NCBI RefSeq assembly: GCF_013523055.1
Contig: NZ_JAAMQM010000017.1
Coordinates: 86,966 to 150,965 of the forward strand
Origin: Pseudomonas capeferrum
Lineage (GTDB): Bacteria > Pseudomonadota > Gammaproteobacteria > Pseudomonadales > Pseudomonadaceae
Reading direction: 5' to 3'
DNA: 64,000 bases
Under the pieces are notes generated by a model. That model worked only from the letters and a program-made list of their open reading frames with translations, made no database searches and had not been told where the DNA came from. This document shows positions 32,985-42,577 of the stretch, one piece after another (position 1 is the first letter of the stretch; each line of letters opens with the position of its first letter). Made by a program: the position numbers and the translations under genes.

Positions 32985-34316
32985 ATGAAGAAGGCAAAAC
33001 TCAGCCTCGCCTGGCAGATCCTCATTGGATTGGTACTCGGTGTTGCGGTAGGCGCGCTGCTGAACCATTTCAGTGCAGAAAAGGCATGGTGGATCAGCAA
33101 TATCCTGCAGCCTGCGGGCGACATCTTTATTCGCCTGATCAAGATGATCGTCATCCCGATCGTGATTTCGTCACTGGTCGTCGGTATCGCCGGTGTAGGC
33201 GATGCCAAGAAACTTGGCAGCATCGGCTTGAAGACCATTCTCTATTTCGAGGTGGTAACGACCATTGCGATCGTCGTGGGCCTTGTCCTGGCGAATGTCT
33301 TCCATCCAGGTGCCGGTATCGACATGAGCACGCTGGGCACCGTGGACATTTCCAAGTACGCCGCCACCGCAGCCGAGGTCCAGCATGAGCACGCGTTCAT
33401 CGAGACGCTGCTGAACCTGATCCCGTCCAACATCTTCGCCGCGCTGATGCGAGGCGAAATGCTGCCGATCATCTTCTTCTCGGTGCTGTTCGGCCTGGGC
33501 TTGTCCAGCTTGCAAGCTGACCTTCGCGAGCCGCTGGTGCGTACCTTCCAGGGCGTTTCGGAAGCTATGTTCAAGGTCACCCACATGATCATGAACTATG
33601 CGCCGATTGGTGTTTTCGCCCTGATCGCCGTGACGGTCGCCAACTTCGGCTTCGCTTCGCTGCTGCCACTGGCCAAGCTGGTGCTGCTGGTGTACTTCGC
33701 CATCGCCTTCTTCGCCTTCATGGTGCTGGGCCTGGTCGCACGTCTGTTCGGCTTCTCGATCATCAAGATCATGCGCATCATGAAGGACGAGCTTGTCCTC
33801 GCCTACTCAACCTCCAGTTCCGAAACCGTGCTCCCACGCGTGATCGAGAAAATGGAAGCCTATGGCGCGCCCAAGGCTATCTGCAGCTTCGTGGTCCCCA
33901 CCGGCTATTCGTTCAACCTCGATGGTTCGACCCTGTACCAGAGCATCGCGGCACTGTTCATCGCGCAGCTCTACGGCATCGACCTGTCGTGGAGCCAGCA
34001 GTTGCTGCTGGTCGTGACCCTGATGGTCACCTCCAAGGGCATTGCCGGTGTGCCGGGCGTATCCTTCGTGGTCTTGCTGGCGACCTTGGGCAGTGTCGGC
34101 ATCCCGTTGGAAGGCCTGGCCTTCATTGCCGGTGTCGATCGCATCATGGACATGGCTCGTACCGCGCTCAACGTGATCGGCAACGCCCTGGCCGTGCTGG
34201 TCATCTCGCGCTGGGAAGGCATGTATGACGCCGCCAAGGGCGAGCGTTACTGGAACAGCCTGCCGCACCTGCGCGGCAAGGAAGCGGTCGTGGCTGGCAA
34301 GACAGCCAATCGCTAA
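32985..34316 (+). CDS. gltP: proton/glutamate symporter (dicarboxylate/amino acid:cation symporter family)
   Basis: A 443-residue symporter of the DAACS family with eight helices and re-entrant loops. Substrate-site motifs are present: the serine-rich hairpin STSSSETVLP and the NLDGSTLY and AGVPG segments. It imports glutamate or aspartate with protons. ATG 32985 follows AAGGG. Position near algB matches PA5479 (gltP). A strong terminator follows. Confidence 0.92.
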   Translation: MKKAKLSLAWQILIGLVLGVAVGALLNHFSAEKAWWISNILQPAGDIFIRLIKMIVIPIVISSLVVGIAGVGDAKKLGSIGLKTILYFEVVTTIAIVVGLVLANVFHPGAGIDMSTLGTVDISKYAATAAEVQHEHAFIETLLNLIPSNIFAALMRGEMLPIIFFSVLFGLGLSSLQADLREPLVRTFQGVSEAMFKVTHMIMNYAPIGVFALIAVTVANFGFASLLPLAKLVLLVYFAIAFFAFMVLGLVARLFGFSIIKIMRIMKDELVLAYSTSSSETVLPRVIEKMEAYGAPKAICSFVVPTGYSFNLDGSTLYQSIAALFIAQLYGIDLSWSQQLLLVVTLMVTSKGIAGVPGVSFVVLLATLGSVGIPLEGLAFIAGVDRIMDMARTALNVIGNALAVLVISRWEGMYDAAKGERYWNSLPHLRGKEAVVAGKTANR

Positions 34317-34332
34317 GGCGTCCGCGTACTGA

Positions 34333-34369
34333 CAGAAAGCCCCGACACGTCGGGGCTTTCTGCTTTTTG
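34333..34369 (+). terminator. gltP terminator
   Basis: 13-bp perfect stem CAGAAAGCCCCGA / TCGGGGCTTTCTG with a CACG loop, followed by CTTTTTG. Confidence 0.9.
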
Positions 34370-34475
34370 CCGGGCAAGGGATGAAACCATGGCCTGACAG
34401 GCAGGTGGCCGACTAGCCCCTGACCGGCGTGCGGGTGGGTTATCATTCGTGGCATTTTTCGGGGGGTACACGCGG

Positions 34476-35705
34476 ATGCTCAATGGCCTTTGGCTCGGCT
34501 TTTTCCTGGTGGCGGCGGTTTCCGCCATGGCCCAATGGCTGATTGGCGGGAATGCCGACATTTTCGCCGCGATGGTCGAGAGCATCTTTGCCATGGCCAA
34601 GCTGTCCGTGGAAGTCATGATTCTGCTGTTCGGCACCCTGACGCTGTGGCTGGGCTTCCTCAAGATCGCCGAGCAGGCAGGGATCGTCGAGTGGCTGGCC
34701 AAGGTGCTCGGCCCCTTGTTCGCGCGGTTGATGCCGGAAGTACCCCCCGGCCATCCCGCTCTCGGACTGATCACCATGAACTTCGCCGCCAACGGCCTGG
34801 GTCTGGACAATGCGGCAACGCCCATCGGCCTCAAGGCCATGCGTGCGCTACAGGAACTCAATCCGAGCAGTACTACCGCGAGCAACGCGCAGATCCTGTT
34901 CCTGGTGCTCAATGCATCCTCCCTGACGTTGTTGCCGGTGACCATCTTCATGTACCGGGCCCAACAGGGCGCGACCGATCCGACCCTGGTCTTCCTGCCG
35001 ATCCTGCTGGCCACCAGTTGCTCGACCCTGGTCGGCCTGCTGTCGGTCGCAGTGATGCAGCGCTTGCGGTTGTGGGATCCGGTAGTGTTGGCCTATCTGG
35101 TGCCCGGCGCCCTGCTCCTGGGAGGCTTCATGGCTTTCCTGGGCACCTTGTCGGCCGCCGCCCTGGCGAGTCTGTCGTCGATCCTGGGCAACCTGAGCCT
35201 GTTCGGAATCATCATCCTGTTCCTGGTAATCGGCGCATTGCGTCGAGTAAAGGTCTACGAGGCGTTCATCGAGGGCGCCAAGGAAGGTTTCGACGTCGCC
35301 AGGAGCCTGCTGCCCTATCTGGTGGCGATGCTCTGCGCGGTCGGCGTGCTGCGTGCCTCTGGCGCACTGGAACTGGCGCTGGATGGGATTCGTCATGCCG
35401 TCGAATGGATCGGCCTGGACACGCGCTTTGTCGATGGCCTTCCGACCGCCCTGGTCAAGCCGTTTTCAGGCAGCGCTGCGCGGGCACTGCTGATCGAGAC
35501 CATGCAGACCCATGGCGTCGACAGTTTTGCGGCACTGGTCGCAGCAACGGTTCAAGGCAGTACCGAGACCACCTTTTATGTCCTGGCGGTGTATTTCGGC
35601 GCGGTCGGCATCCAGCGCGTGCGGCATGCCGTGGGCTGTGCCCTGCTGGCCGAGTTGTCGGGGGTGATCGCGGCGATCCTGGTCTGCTACTGGTTCTTTG
35701 CCTGA
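34476..35705 (+). CDS. nucleoside-recognition (SpmA/SpmB-like) membrane protein
   Basis: A 409-residue membrane protein made of two 'Gate' domains that correspond to the spore-maturation proteins SpmA and SpmB fused end to end. The segment MNFAANGLGLDNAATPIGLKAM is characteristic of the first half, and the second contains KPFSGSAARALLIE. Function outside spore-formers is unknown; transport of a small molecule is likely. ATG 34476 has a G-rich box upstream. Its 3' end overlaps the convergent DUF5924 gene by 19 bases. Confidence 0.85.
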   Translation: MLNGLWLGFFLVAAVSAMAQWLIGGNADIFAAMVESIFAMAKLSVEVMILLFGTLTLWLGFLKIAEQAGIVEWLAKVLGPLFARLMPEVPPGHPALGLITMNFAANGLGLDNAATPIGLKAMRALQELNPSSTTASNAQILFLVLNASSLTLLPVTIFMYRAQQGATDPTLVFLPILLATSCSTLVGLLSVAVMQRLRLWDPVVLAYLVPGALLLGGFMAFLGTLSAAALASLSSILGNLSLFGIIILFLVIGALRRVKVYEAFIEGAKEGFDVARSLLPYLVAMLCAVGVLRASGALELALDGIRHAVEWIGLDTRFVDGLPTALVKPFSGSAARALLIETMQTHGVDSFAALVAATVQGSTETTFYVLAVYFGAVGIQRVRHAVGCALLAELSGVIAAILVCYWFFA

Positions 35706-36721
35706 GCCTGAGCGTCGTCCACTACGCGAAAACGCAGTACACCGATGACCTGGCCGTCCTCGGTGAGCACCCTCACCTGCCAACGGCCAGCCGGTTTGGG
35801 CGGGAAGTTCTGCTTGTGGGTCCAGGCCCGGTAGCCTTCCTTGCGACCGCCATGGATATCCAGCGCGATGCGATCGACCTCCTGACCGTTGTGCTGCCAC
35901 ACATGGTAGATGCGTTCATTCAGTCCACGCGGGGCGTTGATGGCGGTATAGGCGTAGAGCCCATTGCCACGCAGGCGACTGGTCTCGATCTGCCTGAGAG
36001 AGGCGCCTGGCTTGCGGTCCTGGACCTCGGTGCTGACCGCCACCTCGGTCATCCACAACGTCGCCGGCGGCACCCACGAGCGCAGCGTCCAGCCGGCCGC
36101 GCCAACGCCTACCGTCAGCAGCACCAAGGCAATCGCCCGTCGCCATCCATTGATCGGGAACGTGCTGGCCAGGCTTGGAAAAGACAGCAGCATGGTGATA
36201 CCCAGTGCCAGCTTGAAGCTCTGCGCCGTCGTCAGGTGCAGGATGATCGGCAGGGCCGTGAGGAGCGCGGCGAACAACGTCAGGGTATGCAGCGCGAGGA
36301 ACAACCATCGCCGCGGCGCCAGCCATCGGTAATAAAGTGGATCGACGATGGAAATCAACCCGGCGGCGGCCAACAAGCCCGTGAATACCAATTGACCGCT
36401 GTTCCACGTGGTGGTGATGAAGAAGAACGGCAGGACGAAGAACAGGCTCTCCTGGTGAATCATCTGCGTGGCATAGCGCAGCAGCGGTTGCGGGATCTCC
36501 CGGTTGAAGGTACGACTGAACAGCTTGGTCAGCGTGTTTTCCAGCATCAGCCAGATCCAGCTGACCAACAACACGATAGCGATCCAACTGGCCAGCCCAG
36601 CCTGGCGATCGACCAGGATGAAGCTACCGATCCCGGACAGAAAGCCACCCAGGGCGATGACTCCAGGGTAGCGCTTGAGCAGTTCGATCACGCGCTGGGC
36701 GATTTGAGCTAATGGAGGCAT
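35687..36721 (-). CDS. DUF5924 membrane protein with C-terminal DUF2914 domain
   Basis: A 344-residue protein. It has six to seven N-terminal helices (to about residue 215), then a soluble DUF2914 domain (about 235-335) with the pattern LYAYTAINAPRGLNERIYHVW and AGRWQVRVLTEDGQVIG. DUF2914 resembles a beta-sandwich, probably periplasmic. Unknown function. ATG 36721 is used because the slightly longer frame begins with TTG; no clear ribosome site is seen for either. Confidence 0.75.
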   Translation of the reverse strand: MPPLAQIAQRVIELLKRYPGVIALGGFLSGIGSFILVDRQAGLASWIAIVLLVSWIWLMLENTLTKLFSRTFNREIPQPLLRYATQMIHQESLFFVLPFFFITTTWNSGQLVFTGLLAAAGLISIVDPLYYRWLAPRRWLFLALHTLTLFAALLTALPIILHLTTAQSFKLALGITMLLSFPSLASTFPINGWRRAIALVLLTVGVGAAGWTLRSWVPPATLWMTEVAVSTEVQDRKPGASLRQIETSRLRGNGLYAYTAINAPRGLNERIYHVWQHNGQEVDRIALDIHGGRKEGYRAWTHKQNFPPKPAGRWQVRVLTEDGQVIGVLRFRVVDDAQAQAKNQ

Positions 36722-36764
36722 GGGCAACGACTGAAAATAAATACGCCTAGAGCATACCGCTGAA

Positions 36765-38177
36765 TCATCGCTTGCGTGTAGCGCCGCTACGGCGTGGCGT
36801 GGGACGACGACGCAGGCGCAGACGCAACAGGCCCAAGGCGAGAATCACGCCAACGGTCAGGGCGGCGAGGCCGTAAAGCTCGTCGTCGCCCAGCAAGGGT
36901 TTCTCGATACGCAGATAGCCGGGGTCCTTGAGCAGTTCATGCAAGGCCTCGTCGGCCTCCTTCAGAGTAACGTCGCGGATCTTGCGCACCGGATCCTTGA
37001 AGCGTCCATTCTCGTAGTCGTTCAGCGCGCCCCAGTAGTAGTCGGCCAGGGCGCTGTTACCTTGGGTGGCCCAGCTTTCCCGTGCCATGGCCGCCTGTTT
37101 GATGCGCTCGAAGGTCTCCGCATCCAGTCCGTTTTCACGCAAATTGTCGAACATCGCCTCGAGGACCTTTACCGCCTCGTTGATATCGTCCCGCTCGAGG
37201 TCGGCATTGAGGCTGAGCATGCCGCTGTCACCGAAGCTCTCCCGCTGCGTGGACGGGCCATAGGACAGACCGTGGCGCAGGCGCAACTGGTCGTACAGGG
37301 CCCAGTCCAGGTAGCGCGATACCAATTCCAGTGTCTGATCATGCGCGTTGTCGAGCACCGGCTCGATGAACAGCCAATGCAGCTTGACGCTGTCGCCAAG
37401 CCAGCCTCGGGTCAGCTCGCGGCGCTGTTCGGCCTGCTGGCTGATGCTGTCCAGGTTGCGTCGCTCTTCGGGTTCGGAGGGCGGCAGCTCGGCGTAGGTA
37501 CGGTCCAGATAGGCGGGTAGCAAACGGTCGAGGCCGCCGACGACGATCAGGGTCATGTTGTTGGCGGCGTACCAGCGATTGCGCAGGGCTTGAGTCTGCT
37601 CCAGGGTCATGTCTTCGATGGACGAGCGCTCGGGGCACTTCAAGCCGAGCTCGGTGGCCAGTTGGTCGCTGGCGCGGTGGCCGATGTCCTGGCGGTCCAG
37701 CCAGCGTTGCAGGTGCCCATAGTGACCGCCATCCTCGCGCTCGATGATCTTCTTGGCGGTGGCAAGGTCTCGCTCGTCGAGATCGGTATCGCGGATGGCC
37801 GACAACAGCAGGTCGAGCACCTTGCGCTGATTGCGTGCCGGCGTTTCGATGACGAAGGTGGTGTCCGCACTGCTGGTAAAGGCATTCCATTCGCCGCCCA
37901 ATGCCTGCATGCGCTGCTCCAGACCGCCTTCGCCCGCCTCGTCGAGGCCGCTGAACAAGAGGTGTTCAAGCAGATGCGGCAGCTCTTTCTGCTCGCAATT
38001 GAAGTCGTCCAGGCCGACGCCCACTACTAGGCGAATGGCCACATGGTCGCTTTCGTAGCCCGACTTGAGGATCACCTGCAGGCCATTGGGCAACAAATAG
38101 CCTTCGACCCGCGACCGGTCGAGGGCCATGCCGGACAAGCTGCAGAAGAGAAGACAAACGAACAACACACAACGCAT
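36765..38177 (-). CDS. M16-family zinc peptidase with C-terminal membrane anchor
   Basis: A 470-residue exported insulinase-like peptidase. The inverted zinc motif HLLEH is at residues 68-72, with a downstream Glu region (ATAKKIIERED) as third ligand. It has a signal peptide at the start, a membrane helix at about residues 432-450 and a basic tail rich in Arg. M16 enzymes usually work as a pair of ~450-residue halves; no inactive partner gene is adjacent. Substrate unknown. Confidence 0.83.
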   Translation of the reverse strand: MRCVLFVCLLFCSLSGMALDRSRVEGYLLPNGLQVILKSGYESDHVAIRLVVGVGLDDFNCEQKELPHLLEHLLFSGLDEAGEGGLEQRMQALGGEWNAFTSSADTTFVIETPARNQRKVLDLLLSAIRDTDLDERDLATAKKIIEREDGGHYGHLQRWLDRQDIGHRASDQLATELGLKCPERSSIEDMTLEQTQALRNRWYAANNMTLIVVGGLDRLLPAYLDRTYAELPPSEPEERRNLDSISQQAEQRRELTRGWLGDSVKLHWLFIEPVLDNAHDQTLELVSRYLDWALYDQLRLRHGLSYGPSTQRESFGDSGMLSLNADLERDDINEAVKVLEAMFDNLRENGLDAETFERIKQAAMARESWATQGNSALADYYWGALNDYENGRFKDPVRKIRDVTLKEADEALHELLKDPGYLRIEKPLLGDDELYGLAALTVGVILALGLLRLRLRRRPTPRRSGATRKR

Positions 38178-38209
38178 GGGCGAGCTTCCAGGCCAGTATC
38201 CAAGTCGGT

Positions 38210-39868
38210 TCAGGACAGGCGGACTTCGTCCGGCACGCTGTCGAGCATGAGCCCGCCGGTATCCGAGCCACCCAGTACGACATAGGCACTGCTACAGAAC
38301 AGAGAGTTCAAACGTTTCATGTCGGCGATCAGTTCCAGGTGCATCGAACTGGTCTCGATACTCTGCACGACCTTGCGCTGCAGGCGGCTGACATGGGCAT
38401 GCGCCAGACGCCGCTCCTGGGCGCGGAAACGGCGCTTTTCCCGTAGCAGCTGGCGGGCGCTTTCCGGGTCGGCGCTGAGGAAAACCGACAGGCCCAGGCG
38501 CAGGTTGGCGAGCAGTTGCGCCTGCAGCGTGGTCAGCTCTTCCAGGCCGACCTGGGAGAACTCGCGGCGCTGCGCGGTTTTCTGCTGCTGGACCTTGCGC
38601 AGCATGCGCTCGATCACATCGCTGGCCAGTTTCAGGTTGATCGCCAGTTCGATGATCTCGGCCCAGCGCCGGTTGTCCTGCTCGCAGAGGTCCTCGCGAG
38701 GCATCTGCGCCAGGTAGAGCTTGATGGCGTTGTACAGGGCCTCGGCATCTTCGCCCAGCGCCCTGACCTGCTGGGGTACGGCAGTGTGCGTACCGCGCAG
38801 CGCCCCAAGCATGACCTCGAGCATGCTGTCGATGATGTCGCCCAGGCGCAGGGTCTCGCGTACGGCATTCGCCAGCGCCAGACTGGGGGTATCCAATGCG
38901 GCGGTGTCCAGGTGCCGGGGGCGCGCCTTGCCGTTGCTCTCTTCACGATCAGGCAGCAGGGAATTGCACAGCTTGGCCATGGGCGTGACCGTCGGCAGCA
39001 TCAGCACGCAGCGCAGGGTGTTGTAGAGCAGGTGGAAGCCGATCACCAGCTCCTGGGGGCTGAAGTCGAGGCTGTTCATCCATTCCACCAGCGGGTGCAG
39101 TACCGGTATCACCAGCAGCAGACCGATCAGCTTGTAGAGCAGGCTGGCCAGCGCCACTCGCCGACCCGGGGCGTTCTGCATGCTGGTTGTGAGGAACGCC
39201 AGCAAGCCGCTGCCGATGTTGGCGCCGATCACCAGGCCGATGGCGACCGGCAGGCTGATCACTTCGGCACCGGCCAGGGTAGCGGTCAGCAACACCGCCG
39301 CCAGGCTGGAGTAAGTGATCAGCGCGAACACGGCGCCGACCAGTGCGTCGAGCAGGATATCGCCCGTCAGAGAGGCGAACAGGACCTTGACGCCCTGGGC
39401 CTGAGTGATGGGCGCGGCGGCCTCCACGATCAATTGCAGGGCGAGAATGATCAGGCCCAGGCCGATGCCCACCCGGCCTAGCTGTCCGGCGCGGGTCTGC
39501 TTGCGCGAGAGGAAGAAGATGACCCCAAGAAAGAGCAACAGCGGCGATAGCCATGAAAGATCGAATGTCAGCACGCGCGCCATCAGGGCGGTGCCGACAT
39601 CGGCGCCAAGCATGATCGCCAATGCGGGGGTCATCGCCATCAGACCCTGGCCGACAAACGAGGTCACCAGCATGGCGGTGGCGTTACTGCTCTGCACCAG
39701 CGCGGTGACGCCAATACCCGCCAGGAACGCCAAGGGGCGGCGGGCCATGTTTTCACCCAGAACGCGCCGCAGATTGGACCCGAACACACGCAACACGCCA
39801 GTGCGCACGATGTGCGTGCCCCAGACCAGCAGGGCAACGGCGGACAACAGGTTGAGCAGGGTCAGCAT
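38210..39868 (-). CDS. Na/Pi-cotransporter II family protein with PhoU-like domain
   Basis: A 552-residue protein. The first ~310 residues form two inverted Na/Pi-cotransporter repeats, with the typical GIGVTALVQSSNATAM and TYSSLAAVLL QSS-type segments. A helical PhoU-like domain (about 340-530) follows in the cytoplasm. It likely exports or imports phosphate with sodium. ATG 39868 has GGGAGG upstream. A Pho-box-like direct repeat lies about 140 bases before the start. Confidence 0.87.
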   Translation of the reverse strand: MLTLLNLLSAVALLVWGTHIVRTGVLRVFGSNLRRVLGENMARRPLAFLAGIGVTALVQSSNATAMLVTSFVGQGLMAMTPALAIMLGADVGTALMARVLTFDLSWLSPLLLFLGVIFFLSRKQTRAGQLGRVGIGLGLIILALQLIVEAAAPITQAQGVKVLFASLTGDILLDALVGAVFALITYSSLAAVLLTATLAGAEVISLPVAIGLVIGANIGSGLLAFLTTSMQNAPGRRVALASLLYKLIGLLLVIPVLHPLVEWMNSLDFSPQELVIGFHLLYNTLRCVLMLPTVTPMAKLCNSLLPDREESNGKARPRHLDTAALDTPSLALANAVRETLRLGDIIDSMLEVMLGALRGTHTAVPQQVRALGEDAEALYNAIKLYLAQMPREDLCEQDNRRWAEIIELAINLKLASDVIERMLRKVQQQKTAQRREFSQVGLEELTTLQAQLLANLRLGLSVFLSADPESARQLLREKRRFRAQERRLAHAHVSRLQRKVVQSIETSSMHLELIADMKRLNSLFCSSAYVVLGGSDTGGLMLDSVPDEVRLS

Positions 39869-40007
39869 GTGCAAGGCCTCCCTGGTGAAGACATGCCCTA
39901 TGGATGGTCGATGGAATCGTCAGCCTGCATCCGCGCAGGTGTTTTATTCCAAGGCTTACTTACAGCTGTAGTTGTGTTGTGGCTGAGTCGCCAGCCGGGA
40001 ATGGGCT

Positions 40008-40025
40008 GAAACATATTTGTAACAT
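40008..40025 (-). promoter_or_regulatory. Pho-box-like direct repeat
   Basis: On the minus strand ATGTTAC-AAAT-ATGTTTC: two 7-mers with a 4-base AT linker, the geometry of CTGTCAT-N4-CTGTCAT. Sequence match is partial, and no clear -10 follows. Confidence 0.35.
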
Positions 40026-40116
40026 ATCGCGAGCTTGCTTCAAGGCCGATGGTTCCTGTTGTGAACCCGCGACAGGGCCAGCAGCCATCACTCAAGGTTC
40101 GGATCGGGGAAATCAA

Positions 40117-40138
40117 AAAGGCCCCGAAGGGCCTTTTG
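40117..40138 (-). terminator. TerC gene terminator
   Basis: Stem AAAAGGCCC / GGGCCTTTT, loop CGAA, with T-runs on both strands; 20 bases past the terC-like stop. Confidence 0.85.
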
Positions 40139-40157
40139 CTGCAAGCGCGCTCTGAAC

Positions 40158-40928
40158 TCAATGACCAGGACGGTCCGTACGCAGTTTCACTGCTTCGTTG
40201 TCCTTGCCGCGCTTGCGCGCCAGGGCGGTGCGCATACGGATGTTGATGGCTTCCACCGCGAGCGAGAAGGCCATGGCGAAGTAGACGTAGCCTTTCGGTA
40301 CATGGACATCGAAGGATTCGGCGATCAGTACCGTACCTACGACCATCAGGAACGAAAGCGCCAGCATCTTCAGCGAAGGATGTTTCTCGATGAAGTCGCT
40401 GATGGTGCCCGCGCACAGCATCATCACCAGGACCGCGACGATGATCGCGGCGATCATGACCGGCACATGGGACACCATGCCTACCGCGGTGATCACCGAG
40501 TCCAGGGAGAACACGATGTCGATGATGGCGATCTGGATGATGGTGTAGAGGAACTTGCCACCCGCGCCCTTCGGCCCGTCGTTTTCCTCTTCTTCGCCTT
40601 CCAGGCCATGGTAGATCTCTTGCGAGCTCTTCCAGAGCAGGAACAGGCCACCGAAGAACAGGATCAGGTCGCGCCCCGAGATGCCTTGTCCGAAGACTTC
40701 GAACAGGTCGGCGGTCAGGCGCATGACCCAGGTGATCGACAGCAGCAGCAAGATACGCGTGACCATGGCCAAGGCGAGGCCGAAGATCCGGGTCCTTGGC
40801 TGCATGTGCTTGGGCATGCGGCTGACCAGGATGGAGATCATGATGATGTTGTCGATGCCGAGAACGATCTCAAGCGCTGTGAGGGTGAAAAAGGCAACCC
40901 AGATTTCCGGGCTGGTCAGCCATTCCAT
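40158..40928 (-). CDS. TerC-family integral membrane protein
   Basis: A 256-residue membrane protein with seven predicted helices. It carries the family hallmark LEIVLGIDNIIMIS in helix 1 and the matching IIDIVFSLDSVITAVG in helix 4, each with a conserved acidic residue. TerC/YoaE-like proteins are linked to metal (manganese) export and tellurite resistance. ATG 40928 has AAGGAA upstream. It is transcribed leftward with its own terminator, 71 bases downstream of the CitMHS gene's end. Confidence 0.9.
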   Translation of the reverse strand: MEWLTSPEIWVAFFTLTALEIVLGIDNIIMISILVSRMPKHMQPRTRIFGLALAMVTRILLLLSITWVMRLTADLFEVFGQGISGRDLILFFGGLFLLWKSSQEIYHGLEGEEEENDGPKGAGGKFLYTIIQIAIIDIVFSLDSVITAVGMVSHVPVMIAAIIVAVLVMMLCAGTISDFIEKHPSLKMLALSFLMVVGTVLIAESFDVHVPKGYVYFAMAFSLAVEAINIRMRTALARKRGKDNEAVKLRTDRPGH

Positions 40929-40999
40929 GTGTATTCCTTGAACGATAAAGGCGATGCGGCCGGTCGAGGCGCGCATCGCGGTGGGGTAATGCTCTTGTC

Positions 41000-42307
41000 T
41001 TACAGACTGCTGAACAGTGGAAAGATCCCCATCAGCAGCGCGGTGAGCATTATGCACATGCACACCAGGACTGCCCACTTGAGGGTAAAGCGCTGATGGT
41101 CGCCGAACTCGATGCCCGCCAGGGCCACCAGCAGATAGGTGGAGGGTACCAATGGGCTGAGCAGATGCACGGGTTGCCCGACGATTGACGCGCGTGCCAT
41201 CTCAACCGGCGTGATGCCGTAATGCGCGGCAGCCTCGGTCAGGACCGGCAATACGCCGTAGTAGAAGGCATCGTTGGACATGAAGAAAGTGAAGGGCATG
41301 CTGACGATCGCGGTGATCACCGCCATGTACGGCCCGAGTGCTTCAGGGATCACTGCCAGCAGGCTCTTGGACATGGCATCCACCATGCCGGTACCGGACA
41401 GGATGCCGGTGAAGATACCCGCCGCGAAGATCAGGCCGGTGACCGCCAGAACGCTCCCTGCATGGGCGGAGATGCGATCCTTCTGCTGTTGCAGGCACGG
41501 GTAGTTGACGATCATGGCGATACTGAAGGCGATCATGAACAGCACGGGCAGCGGCAGCAGGCCGGCGATCAGCGCCGCCATCAGGACGAGCGTCAGGGCG
41601 CCGTTGAACCAGAGCAGCTTGGGCCGACGGGCATCCGGGAACTGCGACACGCTGATTTCGCTGTGATCGATGTCATCGGTAGGCAGGCTCAGTTCGCCCA
41701 GGCGCGCGCGTTCGCGCTTGCCGTACATGTAGGCGATGCCCAGGATCGCCAGGATCCCGAACGCCATGGCAGGGATCATCGGCACGAAGATGTCCGAGGG
41801 ATCGACATGCAAGGCGCTGGCGGCGCGGGCGGTCGGCCCGCCCCAGGGCGTCATGTTCATCACACCGCCCGCCAGGATGATCAGGCCGGCCATGATCCGC
41901 GGGCTCATGCCCAGGCGGCTGTACAACGGCAGCATGGCGGCTACGCAGATCATGTAAGTGGTGGCGCCGTCGCCATCCAGGGAGACGACCAGGGCCAGCA
42001 CCGCGGTGCCGACGGAGACTTTCAGCGGGTCACCCTTGACCAGCTTGAGGATCTTGCGCACGGCCGGATCGAACAGGCCCGAGTCGATCATCAGGGCGAA
42101 GTAGAGGATGGCAAACATCAGCATGACGCCGGTCGGTGCCAGTTTGCTGATGCCCTGCAGCATCATCGGTCCGATCTCGGATGAGAAGCCTCCGAACAGA
42201 GCGAATATGATCGGTACCAGGATCAGCGCGATCAGCGCGGACAGGCGCTTGGTCATGATCAGGTACATGAAGGTGATGACCATGGCAAAGCCGAGGAAGG
42301 TCAGCAT
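41000..42307 (-). CDS. CitMHS-family metal-citrate/H+ symporter
   Basis: A 435-residue transporter with 11-12 helices. It matches the CitM/CitH family, which imports citrate complexed to divalent metal. Typical segments are SLDGDGATTYMICVAAMLPLY and NMTPWGGPTARAASAL. No adjacent two-component regulator or tricarboxylate genes are present, so the substrate remains inferred. A ~270-base gap separates it from the divergent GFA-family gene. Confidence 0.88.
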   Translation of the reverse strand: MLTFLGFAMVITFMYLIMTKRLSALIALILVPIIFALFGGFSSEIGPMMLQGISKLAPTGVMLMFAILYFALMIDSGLFDPAVRKILKLVKGDPLKVSVGTAVLALVVSLDGDGATTYMICVAAMLPLYSRLGMSPRIMAGLIILAGGVMNMTPWGGPTARAASALHVDPSDIFVPMIPAMAFGILAILGIAYMYGKRERARLGELSLPTDDIDHSEISVSQFPDARRPKLLWFNGALTLVLMAALIAGLLPLPVLFMIAFSIAMIVNYPCLQQQKDRISAHAGSVLAVTGLIFAAGIFTGILSGTGMVDAMSKSLLAVIPEALGPYMAVITAIVSMPFTFFMSNDAFYYGVLPVLTEAAAHYGITPVEMARASIVGQPVHLLSPLVPSTYLLVALAGIEFGDHQRFTLKWAVLVCMCIMLTALLMGIFPLFSSL

Positions 42308-42522
42308 GGCGGTACTCCAGGCAAGGCGCGGCGAAAGGGGGAACGATTCGGGCGGGTCAACGCGTCATGCGTCGTGCTTGGGGTAACGGAAAAGAAACGA
42401 GGGAACGGCGGGCACGGGAAAACATCAGTATCACCATTGTTGTTGTTGGATTGGGCCGGGTTCGGCAGTTTCCTGAAACCCTGGCTGACCGGTCTTACGC
42501 CGGTGGTGTCCCTATCCTATGG

Positions 42523-42547
42523 GCGAAAGCTTTCAGCCAGCTTTCGC
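42523..42547 (+). promoter_or_regulatory. perfect inverted repeat in the leader of the GFA-family gene
   Basis: GCGAAAGCT / AGCTTTCGC, 9-bp arms, 7-base loop, 15 bases before the AGGAGGT ribosome site. It could be an operator or an RNA hairpin. Confidence 0.45.
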
Positions 42548-42577
42548 TGGGACAAACTCGACAGGAGGTAAGTGGAC

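Larger units (their letters stand above)
39869..40157. other. intergenic region upstream of the Na/Pi cotransporter gene
   Basis: 289 bases between two leftward genes, containing the TerC terminator (40117-40138) and a Pho-box-like repeat (40008-40025). No gene seen. Confidence 0.5.

Noticed and set aside
34490..36712. 740-codon plus-strand frame
   Set aside because: Out of frame with the SpmAB-like gene and antisense to the DUF5924 gene; low-complexity Arg/Gln-rich translation.
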